A stretch of DNA of 64,000 bases from Microvirga aerophila (GTDB lineage Bacteria > Pseudomonadota > Alphaproteobacteria > Rhizobiales > Beijerinckiaceae). The notes beneath the pieces are model-generated. The model did not search any database. It worked only from the letters and a program-made list of their open reading frames with translations, and had not been told where the DNA came from. The position numbers and the translations under genes are program-made. Numbering within the stretch: the stretch's first letter is position 1; each line of letters begins with the position of its first letter. The stretch covers positions 57,796 through 121,795 of the forward strand of contig NZ_QOIO01000013.1 in NCBI RefSeq assembly GCF_003332305.1, written 5' to 3'. This document shows, one piece after another, positions 1 through 9,452 of the stretch.

Positions 1-2
1 CA

Positions 3-404
<402 letters not shown>

Positions 405-419
405 GCAAAGGTCCTTCGC

Positions 420-1025
420 ATGAGTGCGGAACTGCAAGCTTTAGGCGAACACGTCGCCTCGTCCCTTGGCGAGGCCGTCGTCGATTGGGCGATCGCCTAT
501 GGCGATTTGACCATGGTGGTTCGCGGCCAGGACATCGTGCGGGCGATCAGCTTCCTGCATGACGATCCGCAATGCCGCTTCGTCAGCTTCATCGACATCT
601 GCGGCGCCGACTATCCAGGCCGCGAGAAGCGCTTCGACGTGGTCTATCACCTGCTCTCGCCGCAGCATAACCGCCGCATCCGCATCAAGGTCGAAGCGGA
701 CGAGGTCACCCCGGTGCCGTCCATCATTGGCATCTTCCCGGGGGCGAACTGGTTCGAGCGCGAGACCTACGACATGTACGGCGTTCTGTTCTCGGGCCAT
801 CCGGACCTGCGCCGGATTCTCACGGATTACGGGTTCGAGGGCCATCCCTTCCGCAAGGACTTCCCTCTCACGGGATACGTGGAGGTCCGGTACGACGATG
901 CCGAGGGACGAGTGGTCTACGAGCCGGTGAAGCTCCCGCAGGAGTTCCGCAACTTCGACTTTCTCTCGCCCTGGGAAGGCACGGATTACGTGCTGCCGGG
1001 TGATGAGAAAGCCCCTCAATCGTAA
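420..1025 (+). CDS. nuoC: NADH-quinone oxidoreductase subunit C
   Basis: NuoC (30 kDa subunit) is part of the hydrophilic connecting module of complex I and helps form the quinone site with NuoB and NuoD. The 201-aa length is normal for the unfused alphaproteobacterial form; gammaproteobacteria often have a NuoCD fusion, but here C and D are separate. The family signature is visible at about residues 113-140 ([10 protein letters not shown] followed by [20 protein letters not shown]). The C-terminus ends in the usual FDFLSPWEG stretch. It lies 15 bp after nuoB and 12 bp before nuoD. Confidence 0.98.
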   Translation: MSAELQALGEHVASSLGEAVVDWAIAYGDLTMVVRGQDIVRAISFLHDDPQCRFVSFIDICGADYPGREKRFDVVYHLLSPQHNRRIRIKVEADEVTPVPSIIGIFPGANWFERETYDMYGVLFSGHPDLRRILTDYGFEGHPFRKDFPLTGYVEVRYDDAEGRVVYEPVKLPQEFRNFDFLSPWEGTDYVLPGDEKAPQS

Positions 1026-1037
1026 GCGGGAGTCGTC

Positions 1038-2228
1038 ATGGGCGAGCACAATATCCGCAACTTCTCGATCAACTTCGGCCCGCAGCATCCGGCGGCGCAC
1101 GGCGTGCTGCGCCTCGTGCTGGAGCTCGATGGCGAGGTGGTCGAGCGGGTCGATCCGCATATCGGTCTCCTGCATCGCGGCACCGAGAAGCTGTGCGAGT
1201 ACAAGACCTATCTCCAGGCGATGCCTTACTTCGACCGCTTGGATTACTGCGCTCCCATGAGCCAGGAACACGGTTTCTGCCTGGCTGCCGAAAAGCTCAT
1301 CGGACTCGAGGTTCCGCGTCGCGGGCAGCTGATCCGCGTGCTGTTTCTGGAACTCAGCCGGATCATGTCGCACCTTCTCAACGTGACGACGCAGGCCATG
1401 GACGTCGGCGCGCTCACGCCGCCCCTCTGGGGCTTCGAGGAGCGCGAGAAGCTGATGATCTTCTACGAGCGGGTCTCCGGATCGCGCATGCACGCCAATT
1501 ATTTCCGCGTCGGCGGCGTGCGCCAGGACGTGCAGCCCGAACTGCTCGACGACATCGAGGAGTGGTGCCACCATTTCCCGACGGTTCTCGACGATCTCGA
1601 CAACCTCGTCATGAACAACCGCATCTTCAAGCAGCGCAACGTGGACGTTGGGCTGGTCTCGCTCGAGGATTGCTGGAAGTGGGGCTTCTCGGGCGTGATG
1701 GTGCGCGGCTCCGGCGCTGCCTGGGATCTGCGCAAGACCCAGCCCTACGAATGCTACGAAGAGCTCGACTTCGACATTCCGATCGGCAAGAACGGCGACA
1801 ACTACGACCGCCAGATCATCCGCATGCACGAGATGCGCCAGTCCACGCGCATCATGCTCCAGTGCATCGCCAAGCTGCGCGAGCCCGCCGGGCAGGGGCC
1901 GATCTCCGCCGAGGACGGCAAGATCGTGCCCCCCTCGCGCAAGGACATGAAGCGCTCCATGGAAGCGCTGATCCAGCACTTCAAGCTGTTCACGGAAGGC
2001 TTCCACGTGCCGGCCGGCGAGGTTTACGTGGCGACCGAGACCCCCAAGGGTGAGTTCGGCGTCTATCTCGTGAGCGACGGCACCAACAAACCCTACCGGG
2101 TTCGGATCCGTCCGCCGGGTTTTGCCCATCTGCAGGGCATGGATTTCATGTGCCGCGGCCACATGCTGGCCGACGTCGCAGGCGTCCTCGGCTCGCTGGA
2201 CATCGTGTTCGGCGAGGTGGACCGCTAA
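1038..2228 (+). CDS. nuoD: NADH-quinone oxidoreductase subunit D
   Basis: NuoD (49 kDa subunit) lines the quinone-binding cavity of complex I next to cluster N2 and descends from the large subunit of NiFe hydrogenases. The protein has 396 aa, the usual length. It opens with [19 protein letters not shown] (residues 8-26), where the GPQHPAAHG loop contributes to quinone binding, and shows RTGTEKL-like HRGTEKL shortly after. The C-terminus has the conserved FGEVDR end. A GGGAG ribosome-binding site at 1027-1031 precedes the ATG. The gap to nuoE is 110 bp and contains a long palindrome. Confidence 0.98.
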   Translation: MGEHNIRNFSINFGPQHPAAHGVLRLVLELDGEVVERVDPHIGLLHRGTEKLCEYKTYLQAMPYFDRLDYCAPMSQEHGFCLAAEKLIGLEVPRRGQLIRVLFLELSRIMSHLLNVTTQAMDVGALTPPLWGFEEREKLMIFYERVSGSRMHANYFRVGGVRQDVQPELLDDIEEWCHHFPTVLDDLDNLVMNNRIFKQRNVDVGLVSLEDCWKWGFSGVMVRGSGAAWDLRKTQPYECYEELDFDIPIGKNGDNYDRQIIRMHEMRQSTRIMLQCIAKLREPAGQGPISAEDGKIVPPSRKDMKRSMEALIQHFKLFTEGFHVPAGEVYVATETPKGEFGVYLVSDGTNKPYRVRIRPPGFAHLQGMDFMCRGHMLADVAGVLGSLDIVFGEVDR

Positions 2229-2294
2229 GGATCGACGCCAGCCTCCGGGATGGCGCCCACGCCCCACAGGCGCGGAGAATAAGTCAAGTCGCGG

Positions 2295-2318
2295 ATGGCC
2301 GGGGTCGACCCCGGCCAT
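2295..2318. repeat. 24-bp perfect palindrome between nuoD and nuoE
   Basis: The sequence reads ATGGCCGGGGTC followed by its exact reverse complement GACCCCGGCCAT, with no loop. It lies 20 bp before the nuoE start inside the only sizeable gap of the first half of the nuo operon. Such GC-rich palindromes occur as dispersed REP-like units in related genomes (recalled, not tested). In RNA it would need to lose a few central pairs to form a loop, giving an extended hairpin near the nuoE ribosome-binding site. There is no T-run, so it is not an intrinsic terminator. Confidence 0.75.
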
Positions 2319-2338
2319 GCCGATGAGGAGAAGATTGA

Positions 2339-3403
2339 ATGGCCGTTCGTAAGCTCGCGCCTAAGGAAATACAGCCGAAAAGCTTCGCGTTCACGCCGGA
2401 GAACGAAGCATTCGCTGATCAGCAGATCGCCAAGTACCCGCCGGGCCGCGAGGCCTCGGCGATCATCGCCGTTTTGGGTAAGGCGCAGGATCAAGCCGGC
2501 GGCTGGCTGCCCCGGAAGGCCATCGAGACCGTCGCCGCGAAGCTCAACATGGCACCCATCCGCGTGATGGAGGTGGCGACCTTCTACACGATGTTCAACC
2601 TCGAGCCGGTCGGGAAGTATTTCATCCAGTTCTGCGGCACGACACCCTGCATGCTGCGCGGGGCTGGTGACATCAAGAAGGTCCTGGAAAGCCGCTTCGG
2701 CGAGCAGAACCACGTTTCGGCCGATGGGCTTTTCTCCTGGCTCGAAGTCGAGTGCCTGGGCGCGTGCTGCAATGCGCCGATGGTGCAGATCAACGACGAT
2801 TATTACGAAGACCTGACGACCGAGAACTTCGAGAAGCTTCTCGACGATCTCGCGGCGGACCGCCCCGTGAAGCCGGGGCCGCAGAGCGGCCGCCGTTCGT
2901 CGGAGCCCTTCGAAGCCGTCAGTACCTTGCAGGACCCGTCGCTTTTCGACGGATCGATGATCGGCGCGTGGCGCAAGCGCTTCGAGGAGCAGGCCAAACC
3001 CGCCGAGACCGGTGAGGTCGCGGCCGAGATGGCGAGCATCCCGAAGGAGGTGAAGGCCTCAAAGCCGACGGCTGGCCGCGCCATCGAAAGCGATGCTGCC
3101 GACACGCCGGCCAAGCGCGCCAAGGAGGGTGAAACCCCGATCAATCCGGTCGATCGGAAGGAAGCGTCGGATCCCTCGACGGCCACCAAGATCGAACCGC
3201 GCCAGGAGGCCACTGACAAGCCTGCTCCCCAGAGCAGCAAGTCCTATGTGGCGACGCCGTCCAAGCCGGGAGAGGGAAAACCCGTGCCGACAAGCCCGAC
3301 GACGCCGGAGGCGGGAACGCCGCCGGCTCAGGCCGAGACCCGCCGCGACGGCAGCGAAAGCAAGCCGGACGTTGTTATCGACAAAGACAACACACCGTCC
3401 TGA
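2339..3403 (+). CDS. nuoE: NADH-quinone oxidoreductase subunit E with long C-terminal tail
   Basis: NuoE (24 kDa subunit) carries the 2Fe-2S cluster N1a in the NADH-oxidising module of complex I with NuoF. The thioredoxin-like domain fills about residues 1-190. The cluster ligands are visible as C99 and C104 (FCGTTPC) and C139 and C143 (ECLGACC). The protein is 354 aa, well beyond the 160-220 aa of a minimal NuoE. Residues from about 195 to the end form a low-complexity tail rich in Pro, Lys, Glu, Ser and Thr, ending SKPDVVIDKDNTPS. Extended NuoE proteins are known in Rhizobiales; what the tail does is unknown. The gene is followed after 16 bp by nuoF. Confidence 0.97.
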   Translation: MAVRKLAPKEIQPKSFAFTPENEAFADQQIAKYPPGREASAIIAVLGKAQDQAGGWLPRKAIETVAAKLNMAPIRVMEVATFYTMFNLEPVGKYFIQFCGTTPCMLRGAGDIKKVLESRFGEQNHVSADGLFSWLEVECLGACCNAPMVQINDDYYEDLTTENFEKLLDDLAADRPVKPGPQSGRRSSEPFEAVSTLQDPSLFDGSMIGAWRKRFEEQAKPAETGEVAAEMASIPKEVKASKPTAGRAIESDAADTPAKRAKEGETPINPVDRKEASDPSTATKIEPRQEATDKPAPQSSKSYVATPSKPGEGKPVPTSPTTPEAGTPPAQAETRRDGSESKPDVVIDKDNTPS

Positions 3404-3419
3404 TGGAGTGATGTGACAG

Positions 3420-4721
3420 ATGCTTCAGGACAGAGATCGTATTTTCACAAACCTTTACGGGTTCCATTCCCCGGACCTGCAGGCCGCCAAGATGCGCGGC
3501 GCGTGGGACGGCACCAAGTTCCTGCTCGAAAAGGGCCGGGACTGGATCATCGATGAGATGAAGGCGTCGGGCCTGCGTGGCCGCGGCGGCGCGGGCTTCC
3601 CGACGGGCCTGAAATGGTCCTTCATGCCCAAGCAGTCGGATGGGCGTCCGCACTACCTCGTGGTGAACGCCGACGAGTCCGAGCCAGGCACCTGCAAGGA
3701 CCGGGAGATCATGCGGCATGATCCGCACCTTCTGGTCGAGGGCTGCCTCATCGCCTCCTTCGCCATGGGCGCACATGCGGCCTACATCTATATCCGCGGC
3801 GAGTACGTGGCCGAGCGCTACGCACTTCAGCGGGCGGTGGACGAGGCCTACGAGGCCGGCCTGATCGGCAAGAACAACATCCACGGCTACCCGTTCGACC
3901 TTTACGTCCACCACGGCGCAGGCGCTTACATCTGCGGCGAGGAGACGGCGCTCATCGAGAGCCTCGAGGGCAAGAAGGGCATGCCGCGGCTCAAGCCGCC
4001 ATTCCCGGCCAATATGGGCCTGTACGGTTGCCCCACCACGGTGAACAATGTGGAGTCGATCGCGGTCGCCGGCACCATCCTGCGCCGCGGCGCCGCCTGG
4101 TTCTCCAGCATCGGCCGGCCGAACAACGTCGGCACCAAACTCTTCTGCGTGTCGGGCAACGTGAACAAGCCCTGCAACGTGGAAGAGGAAATGGGTCTTA
4201 CCTTCCGCGAACTGATCGACCGCCATTGCGGCGGCATCCGGGGCGGCTGGGACAATCTCCTGGCGGTGATCCCCGGCGGATCATCGGTTCCGCTGGTTCC
4301 GGCGGATCAGATCATCGACGCCAATATGGATTTCGATACCTTGCGGAATCTGAAATCCGGTCTCGGCACGGCTGCCGTGATCGTCCTGGACAAGTCCATT
4401 GACGTCGTGCGCGCGATTACCCGCATCTCGTACTTCTACAAGCACGAGAGCTGCGGCCAGTGCACTCCGTGCCGCGAGGGCACAGGCTGGATGTGGCGCG
4501 TGCTCACCCGCATGTCGGAAGGCCGCGCCCAAAAGCGCGAGATCGACATGCTCCTCGAAGTCTCGACCCAGATCGAAGGCCACACCATCTGCGCGCTCGG
4601 CGACGCGGCGGCTTGGCCGGTCCAGGGTCTGATCCGCCACTTCCGTCACGAGATCGAGAAGCGGATCGACGATTACGCGGCGAACCCGCATTCAGAATCC
4701 GTCATGATCGCGGCGGAGTGA
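3420..4721 (+). CDS. nuoF: NADH-quinone oxidoreductase subunit F
   Basis: NuoF (51 kDa subunit) binds NADH and FMN and carries 4Fe-4S cluster N3, so it is the electron entry point of complex I. The glycine-rich FMN/NADH motif [16 protein letters not shown] is at residues 51-66 and NADESEPGT follows near 83-92. Cluster N3 ligands are C345, C348 and C351 in [12 protein letters not shown], plus the later cysteine in HTICALGD. Length (433 aa) is normal. The gene follows nuoE by 16 bp and ends 8 bp before nuoG, consistent with translational coupling. Confidence 0.98.
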   Translation: MLQDRDRIFTNLYGFHSPDLQAAKMRGAWDGTKFLLEKGRDWIIDEMKASGLRGRGGAGFPTGLKWSFMPKQSDGRPHYLVVNADESEPGTCKDREIMRHDPHLLVEGCLIASFAMGAHAAYIYIRGEYVAERYALQRAVDEAYEAGLIGKNNIHGYPFDLYVHHGAGAYICGEETALIESLEGKKGMPRLKPPFPANMGLYGCPTTVNNVESIAVAGTILRRGAAWFSSIGRPNNVGTKLFCVSGNVNKPCNVEEEMGLTFRELIDRHCGGIRGGWDNLLAVIPGGSSVPLVPADQIIDANMDFDTLRNLKSGLGTAAVIVLDKSIDVVRAITRISYFYKHESCGQCTPCREGTGWMWRVLTRMSEGRAQKREIDMLLEVSTQIEGHTICALGDAAAWPVQGLIRHFRHEIEKRIDDYAANPHSESVMIAAE

Positions 4722-4729
4722 GAAACCAG

Positions 4730-6808
4730 ATGGCTAAAATCATCGTTGATGGCGTCGAGGTCGACGTTCCGCCGGAATACACCCTGCTCCAGGCCGCCGA
4801 GGCGGCCGGAGCGGAAATTCCGCGCTTCTGCTTCCATGAGCGGTTGTCGATCGCTGGCAATTGCCGCATGTGCCTCGTCGAGGTGAAGGGCGCGCCGAAG
4901 CCGGTCGCGTCCTGCGCCTGGGGCGTGCGCGACTGCCGCCCGGGCCCGAACGGCGAGCCGCCGCAGATTTCCACCAAGTCGCCCACGGTCAAGAAGGCCC
5001 GGGAAGGCGTGATGGAGTTCCTGCTCATCAACCATCCGCTCGATTGCCCGATCTGCGATCAGGGCGGCCAGTGCGACCTGCAGGACCAGGCCATGGCCTA
5101 CGGCGTCGACACCAGCCGCTTCCAGGAGAACAAGCGCGCGGTGCCGGACAAGTATCTCGGCCCGCTGGTGCGCACCTCCATGAACCGGTGCATCCACTGC
5201 ACCCGCTGCGTGCGCTTCACCACCGAGGTGGCGGGCGTGGAAGATCTCGGCGCGATCTGGCGCGGCGAGGACATGGAAATCACAAGCTATCTGGAAAAGG
5301 CTCTTGGTTCCGAGCTGCAGGCCAATGTGGCGGATCTATGCCCGGTGGGCGCGCTGACCCACAAGCCGGAGGCCTTCCACTACCGTCCCTGGGAACTCTC
5401 CAAGACCGATTCGGTCGATGTGATGGATGCGGTCGGCTCCTCGATCCGAGTCGACTCGCGCGGCCGCGAGGTCATGCGCATTCTTCCCCGCGTCAATGAG
5501 GACGTGAACGAGGAGTGGATCACCGATAAGGCACGCCAGATCGTCGACGGCCTGCGCCTGCAGCGTCTCGACCGTCCTTTCGTGCGCGAGAACGGCCGCC
5601 TGCGGCCCGCCACTTGGCAGGAAGCGTTCGCCGTTATCGCCAACCGGCTGAAGGGCACGAGCCCCGATCGCATCGGCGCCATCGCGGGCGACTTGCCGGC
5701 GGTTGAGGAGCTCTATGCGCTCAAGCTTCTCATGCAGAGCCTCGGCGTCGCGAACATCGACGCCCGCCAGGACGGCACGGCGCTGTCGCCGGCCTATGGC
5801 CGCGGCTCCTACCTGTTCAACTCCACCATCGCAGGCATCGAGGACGCGGATGCGATCCTGATCATCGGCTCGAACCCACGCATCGAGGCTTCGCTCGTCA
5901 ACGTGCGCATTCGCAAGCGCTGGCGCGTGGCTCCGCCGCCAATCGCCATGATCGGCGAGAACGCGGATCTTACCTATTCCTACGACTATCTTGGCGCAGG
6001 ACCTGAGACCCTGGCCGATCTAGTCGCCGGCCGGCACAGCTTCCTGGAGAAGCTGCAGGGAGCCCAGCGTCCGCTTATCATCGTCGGACAGGGCGCTCTC
6101 ACCTGCCAGGATGGTTTTGCGCTTCTCTCCCTTGCGGCGCAGCTCGCGCAGAGCATCGGCGCGGTCAAGGACGGCTGGAACGGCTTCTCTGTTCTGCACA
6201 CGGCGGCCGCGCGGGTCGGCGCTCTCGATCTCGGCCTCGTACCGGGCGAGGGCGGCCTGACAGCTCAAGCTATGGCCCAGGGCGGCGTAGACGTATTGTT
6301 CAACCTCGGCGCGGACGAGATCGACATCGCGCCCGGCCCGTTCGTGATCTACCAGGGCACCCACGGCGACCGTGGCGCTCACCGCGCCGACGTGATCCTG
6401 CCCGGGGCAACCTATACGGAGAAGTCCGGTACCTACGTGAACATGGAAGGCCGGGTGCAGATGGCGAACCGGGCGGCCTTCGCGCCCGGCGAGGCCCGCG
6501 AAGACTGGGCCATTCTGCGCGCCCTGTCCGACGTGCTGGGACACCGCCTGCCCTTCGACTCGCTCAACGCCCTGCGCCAGAAGCTCTATGCCGAGCATCC
6601 GCATTTCGCAGCGCTCGACAGAGTCTCGCCGGCGGACGCGGCATCGGCCGTGCAGGCGCTGGCCGGGATCGGCGGCAATCCTGGCCGCGACAGCTTCGCC
6701 AGCCCGGTCAAGGACTTCTATCTCACGAACCCGATCGCCCGCGCGTCCGGCGTTATGGCCGAGTGCTCCGCACTTGCTCGTGAGCTCCGGCTCGAGGCGG
6801 CCGAGTAA
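4730..6808 (+). CDS. nuoG: NADH-quinone oxidoreductase subunit G
   Basis: NuoG (75 kDa subunit) relays electrons from NuoF towards NuoI. The start is the ATG at 4730 (MAKIIVDGVEVDVPPEYTLL), because the open frame reaching back to 4460 only overlaps nuoF and has no family sequence. Ligands are visible: 2Fe-2S N1b at C34, C45, C48 and C62; a 4Fe-4S at H102, C106, C109 and C115 (NHPLDCPICDQGGQC); another at C154, C157, C160 and the cysteine of ADLCPVGAL. The remainder is the molybdopterin-oxidoreductase fold that has lost its cofactor. The 692-aa length is standard for the group. Confidence 0.97.
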   Translation: MAKIIVDGVEVDVPPEYTLLQAAEAAGAEIPRFCFHERLSIAGNCRMCLVEVKGAPKPVASCAWGVRDCRPGPNGEPPQISTKSPTVKKAREGVMEFLLINHPLDCPICDQGGQCDLQDQAMAYGVDTSRFQENKRAVPDKYLGPLVRTSMNRCIHCTRCVRFTTEVAGVEDLGAIWRGEDMEITSYLEKALGSELQANVADLCPVGALTHKPEAFHYRPWELSKTDSVDVMDAVGSSIRVDSRGREVMRILPRVNEDVNEEWITDKARQIVDGLRLQRLDRPFVRENGRLRPATWQEAFAVIANRLKGTSPDRIGAIAGDLPAVEELYALKLLMQSLGVANIDARQDGTALSPAYGRGSYLFNSTIAGIEDADAILIIGSNPRIEASLVNVRIRKRWRVAPPPIAMIGENADLTYSYDYLGAGPETLADLVAGRHSFLEKLQGAQRPLIIVGQGALTCQDGFALLSLAAQLAQSIGAVKDGWNGFSVLHTAAARVGALDLGLVPGEGGLTAQAMAQGGVDVLFNLGADEIDIAPGPFVIYQGTHGDRGAHRADVILPGATYTEKSGTYVNMEGRVQMANRAAFAPGEAREDWAILRALSDVLGHRLPFDSLNALRQKLYAEHPHFAALDRVSPADAASAVQALAGIGGNPGRDSFASPVKDFYLTNPIARASGVMAECSALARELRLEAAE

Positions 6809-6820
6809 GAGGATCGGATC

Positions 6821-7846
6821 ATGGAACTCGGAGACATTCTCCTCGCGGTTGCGATCATGCTGGGCAAAAGCCTGCTCATGCTCGTGGCGCTTCTCATCTT
6901 CATCGCCTACGCGCTTTACGCGGACCGTAAGGTCTGGGCGGCGGTCCAGCTGCGGCGCGGCCCGAACGTGGTCGGCCCCTGGGGGCTGCTCCAGTCCTTC
7001 GCGGACCTGCTCAAGTTCGTCCTGAAGGAGCCGGTGATCCCGGCCTCGGCCAACAAGGGCATGTTCCTGCTGGCCCCGCTGTTGATGTGTACCCTGTCTC
7101 TCGCGGCCTGGGCGGTGATCCCGCTCAATGCCGGCTGGGCCATTGCCGATATCAATGTGGGCATCCTCTACATCTTCGCGATCTCATCTCTGGGCGTCTA
7201 CGGCGTCATCATGGGCGGGTGGGCCTCGAACTCGAAGTACCCGTTCCTGGGCGCGCTGCGTTCGGCGGCCCAGATGGTGTCCTACGAGGTCTCCATCGGG
7301 TTCGTGATCGTCACCGTGCTCATGTGCGCCGGCACCCTGAACCTTTCGGCCATCGTCGAGGCGCAGAACACGGGTCTGGGCATCCTGGGCTGGTACTGGC
7401 TGCCGCTCTTCCCGATGTTCGTCGTGTTCTTTATCTCGGCCATGGCCGAGACGAACCGCCCGCCCTTCGACCTTCCGGAAGCGGAATCGGAACTCGTGGC
7501 CGGCTACATGGTCGAGTACTCCTCGACCCCGTACCTGCTGTTCATGCTGGGCGAGTACGTGGCCATCATGACCATGTGCGCCTTAGGGACCATTCTGTTC
7601 CTGGGCGGCTGGCTCTCGCCGATCCCGTTCGCGCCGTTCACCTGGATACCCGGCGTGATCTGGTTCGTCCTGAAGGCGAGTTTCCTTTTTCTTCTCATCG
7701 CCATGGTGAAAGCCCTGGTTCCGCGTTATCGCTACGACCAGCTCATGCGTCTGGGCTGGAAGGTGTTTCTGCCGCTCTCGCTGGCCATGGTCGTCATCGT
7801 GGCGGGGGTTCTGATGCTGACCGGCACCGCGCCGGGCATGCGCTAG
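6821..7846 (+). CDS. nuoH: NADH-quinone oxidoreductase subunit H
   Basis: NuoH (ND1) is the membrane subunit at the joint between the peripheral and membrane arms, forming the entrance of the quinone tunnel. The 341-aa protein has about eight hydrophobic spans. Conserved loops are visible: [20 protein letters not shown] near residue 31-50, the charged [20 protein letters not shown] loop with its Glu cluster near 210-230, and a C-terminal [14 protein letters not shown] stretch ([15 protein letters not shown]). It lies 12 bp after nuoG and 13 bp before nuoI. Confidence 0.98.
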   Translation: MELGDILLAVAIMLGKSLLMLVALLIFIAYALYADRKVWAAVQLRRGPNVVGPWGLLQSFADLLKFVLKEPVIPASANKGMFLLAPLLMCTLSLAAWAVIPLNAGWAIADINVGILYIFAISSLGVYGVIMGGWASNSKYPFLGALRSAAQMVSYEVSIGFVIVTVLMCAGTLNLSAIVEAQNTGLGILGWYWLPLFPMFVVFFISAMAETNRPPFDLPEAESELVAGYMVEYSSTPYLLFMLGEYVAIMTMCALGTILFLGGWLSPIPFAPFTWIPGVIWFVLKASFLFLLIAMVKALVPRYRYDQLMRLGWKVFLPLSLAMVVIVAGVLMLTGTAPGMR

Positions 7847-7859
7847 GGGAGATCGGCCG

Positions 7860-8348
7860 ATGAAGCTCGATCGAATTGCCCAATCCCTTCTCCTGAGGGA
7901 ATTCATCACGGGGTTCATCCTGACCGTGAAGTACTTCTTCAAGCCGAAGGCCACGATCAACTATCCCTTCGAGTTCGGGCACCGGGGGCCGCGCTTCCGG
8001 GGCGAGCACGCCCTGCGCCGTTATCCCAACGGGGAAGAGCGCTGCATTGCCTGCAAGCTCTGCGAGGCTGTCTGCCCGGCGCAGGCCATCACCATCGAGG
8101 CCGGCCCGCGCCGCAACGACGGCACCCGCCGCACGACCCGCTACGACATCGACATGGTAAAGTGCATCTATTGCGGCCTCTGCCAGGAGGCCTGCCCGGT
8201 GGACGCCATCGTGGAGGGGCCGAACCTCGAGTTCTCGGTCGAGACCCGGGAAGAGCTCTATTACGACAAGGCCAAGCTTCTCGCGAACGGGGAGCGCTGG
8301 GAACGGGAAATCGCGCGCAACATCAAGCGCGACGCTCCCTATCGGTAA
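7860..8348 (+). CDS. nuoI: NADH-quinone oxidoreductase subunit I
   Basis: NuoI (23 kDa, TYKY) carries the two 4Fe-4S clusters N6a and N6b that lead electrons to NuoB. Both ferredoxin motifs are intact: C62, C65, C68, C72 ([12 protein letters not shown]) and C102, C105, C108, C112 ([12 protein letters not shown]). The length of 162 aa and the N-terminal amphipathic segment followed by [17 protein letters not shown] are typical. It is followed by a 140-bp spacer with three hairpins before nuoJ. Confidence 0.98.
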   Translation: MKLDRIAQSLLLREFITGFILTVKYFFKPKATINYPFEFGHRGPRFRGEHALRRYPNGEERCIACKLCEAVCPAQAITIEAGPRRNDGTRRTTRYDIDMVKCIYCGLCQEACPVDAIVEGPNLEFSVETREELYYDKAKLLANGERWEREIARNIKRDAPYR

Positions 8349-8389
8349 TGACGTCCCTGTCCTGGAAAGGGCAGGGGGCAAGCAGGCCC

Positions 8390-8475
8390 GGCGGGTTGTC
8401 CCGCCCGGATTCGGAAATTATAGACAGGCCGCCGGATTCTCCGGGGCCACGTCGGAAGGGGCCGCTTCTTGCGGC
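8390..8475 (+). other. Three consecutive hairpins in the nuoI-nuoJ spacer
   Basis: The 140-bp spacer between nuoI and nuoJ holds no gene. It contains three inverted repeats in a row: GGCGGG/CCCGCC with loop TTGT (8390-8405), GGCCgCCGGA/TCCGGGGCC with loop TTC (8427-8448) and GCCGC/GCGGC with loop TTCTT (8461-8475). None is followed by a T-run, so they look like mRNA processing or stability elements instead of terminators. nuoJ itself lacks a clear purine-rich ribosome-binding site after them. Functional role is inference. Confidence 0.5.
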
Positions 8476-8488
8476 TTAAGCTTGAAGC

Positions 8489-9103
8489 ATGACGGTTACC
8501 GCTGCCTTCTTTTACCTCTTTGCCACGATCACCGTCGCCTCGGGCTTTATGGTGATCGCTTCGCGCAACCCCGTGCAGGCGGTGCTCTTCCTCATCCTGG
8601 CCTTCGTCAATGCGGCCGGGCTGTTCCTGATGATGGGCGCCGAGTTCCTGGCGATGATCCTGGTCATCGTCTATGTGGGCGCGGTGGCGGTGCTCTTCCT
8701 GTTCGTGGTCATGATGCTGGACGTGGATTTCGCCGAGCTTCGCCAGGGCTTCCTACAATATCTGCCGGTGGGCGGCCTCATCGGGGCGGTGTTCCTGCTG
8801 GAGCTGATCCTGGTGATCGGCGCCTATGTGGTCGATCCGGGGTTGGTCCGGTCGCCGGCAGTCGCCATTCCGTCGCCTCAGGTCATGACCAATACCGAGG
8901 CCCTCGGTCAGGTTCTCTACACCCGCTACTTCTATTTCTTCCAGGCAGCCGGGCTGATCCTGCTCGTCGCCATGATCGGCGCCATTGTGCTGACCCTGCG
9001 TGAGCGGGTTGGCGTGAGGCGGCAGGACATTTCCAAGCAGAACGCCCGTACGCAGGAGACTGCCGTCGAGGTGCGGAAGGTTCCCTTCCGCCAGGGCGTC
9101 TAA
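8489..9103 (+). CDS. nuoJ: NADH-quinone oxidoreductase subunit J
   Basis: NuoJ (ND6) is a membrane-arm subunit of complex I next to NuoH and NuoK; a pi-bulge in its third helix is linked to coupling. The protein (204 aa) has five hydrophobic segments, with the family core [20 protein letters not shown] near residues 27-46 and [20 protein letters not shown] near 51-70. The cytoplasmic C-terminal tail is polar ([18 protein letters not shown]). The start at 8489 gives [11 protein letters not shown], the expected N-terminus, although its ribosome-binding site is weak. Confidence 0.97.
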   Translation: MTVTAAFFYLFATITVASGFMVIASRNPVQAVLFLILAFVNAAGLFLMMGAEFLAMILVIVYVGAVAVLFLFVVMMLDVDFAELRQGFLQYLPVGGLIGAVFLLELILVIGAYVVDPGLVRSPAVAIPSPQVMTNTEALGQVLYTRYFYFFQAAGLILLVAMIGAIVLTLRERVGVRRQDISKQNARTQETAVEVRKVPFRQGV

Positions 9104-9114
9104 GGAGGCACGTG

Positions 9115-9423
9115 ATGGTCATCGGACTCGGCCACTATCTCACCGTCGCGGCGATCCTCTTCACGCTCGGTGTGTTCGGCATCTTCATCAACCGCAAGAA
9201 CGTGATCGTCATCCTGATGTCGATCGAGCTGATCCTGCTCGCGGTGAACATCAACATGGTGGCCTTCTCGACCCACATGAACGACATCGTCGGTCAGGTC
9301 TTCGCGCTGCTGATCCTCACGGTCGCGGCGGCGGAGGCGGCCATCGGCCTTGCCATTCTGGTGGTCTTCTTCCGCAACCGCGGCTCCATCGCGGTTGAAG
9401 ACGTCAACAGGTTGAGGGGCTAA
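9115..9423 (+). CDS. nuoK: NADH-quinone oxidoreductase subunit K
   Basis: NuoK (ND4L) is a small three-helix membrane subunit of complex I. Its two buried glutamates, in [11 protein letters not shown] and in the [13 protein letters not shown] segment, are part of the proton path. A strong AAGGAGG at 9102-9108 places the start at ATG 9115 (6-nt spacing) better than at the GTG 9112 directly before it. The resulting 102 aa is the usual family length. It follows nuoJ by 11 bp. Confidence 0.97.
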   Translation: MVIGLGHYLTVAAILFTLGVFGIFINRKNVIVILMSIELILLAVNINMVAFSTHMNDIVGQVFALLILTVAAAEAAIGLAILVVFFRNRGSIAVEDVNRLRG

Positions 9424-9452
9424 TCCCGTACGGATCGGCGAAGTAAACGACA

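Noticed and set aside
441..2318. Long open frame on the minus strand (625 codons) opposite nuoC and nuoD
   Set aside because: It is the antisense shadow of highly conserved nuoC/nuoD in GC-rich DNA, has His/Asp/Val-rich composition typical of such shadows and no recognisable domain.
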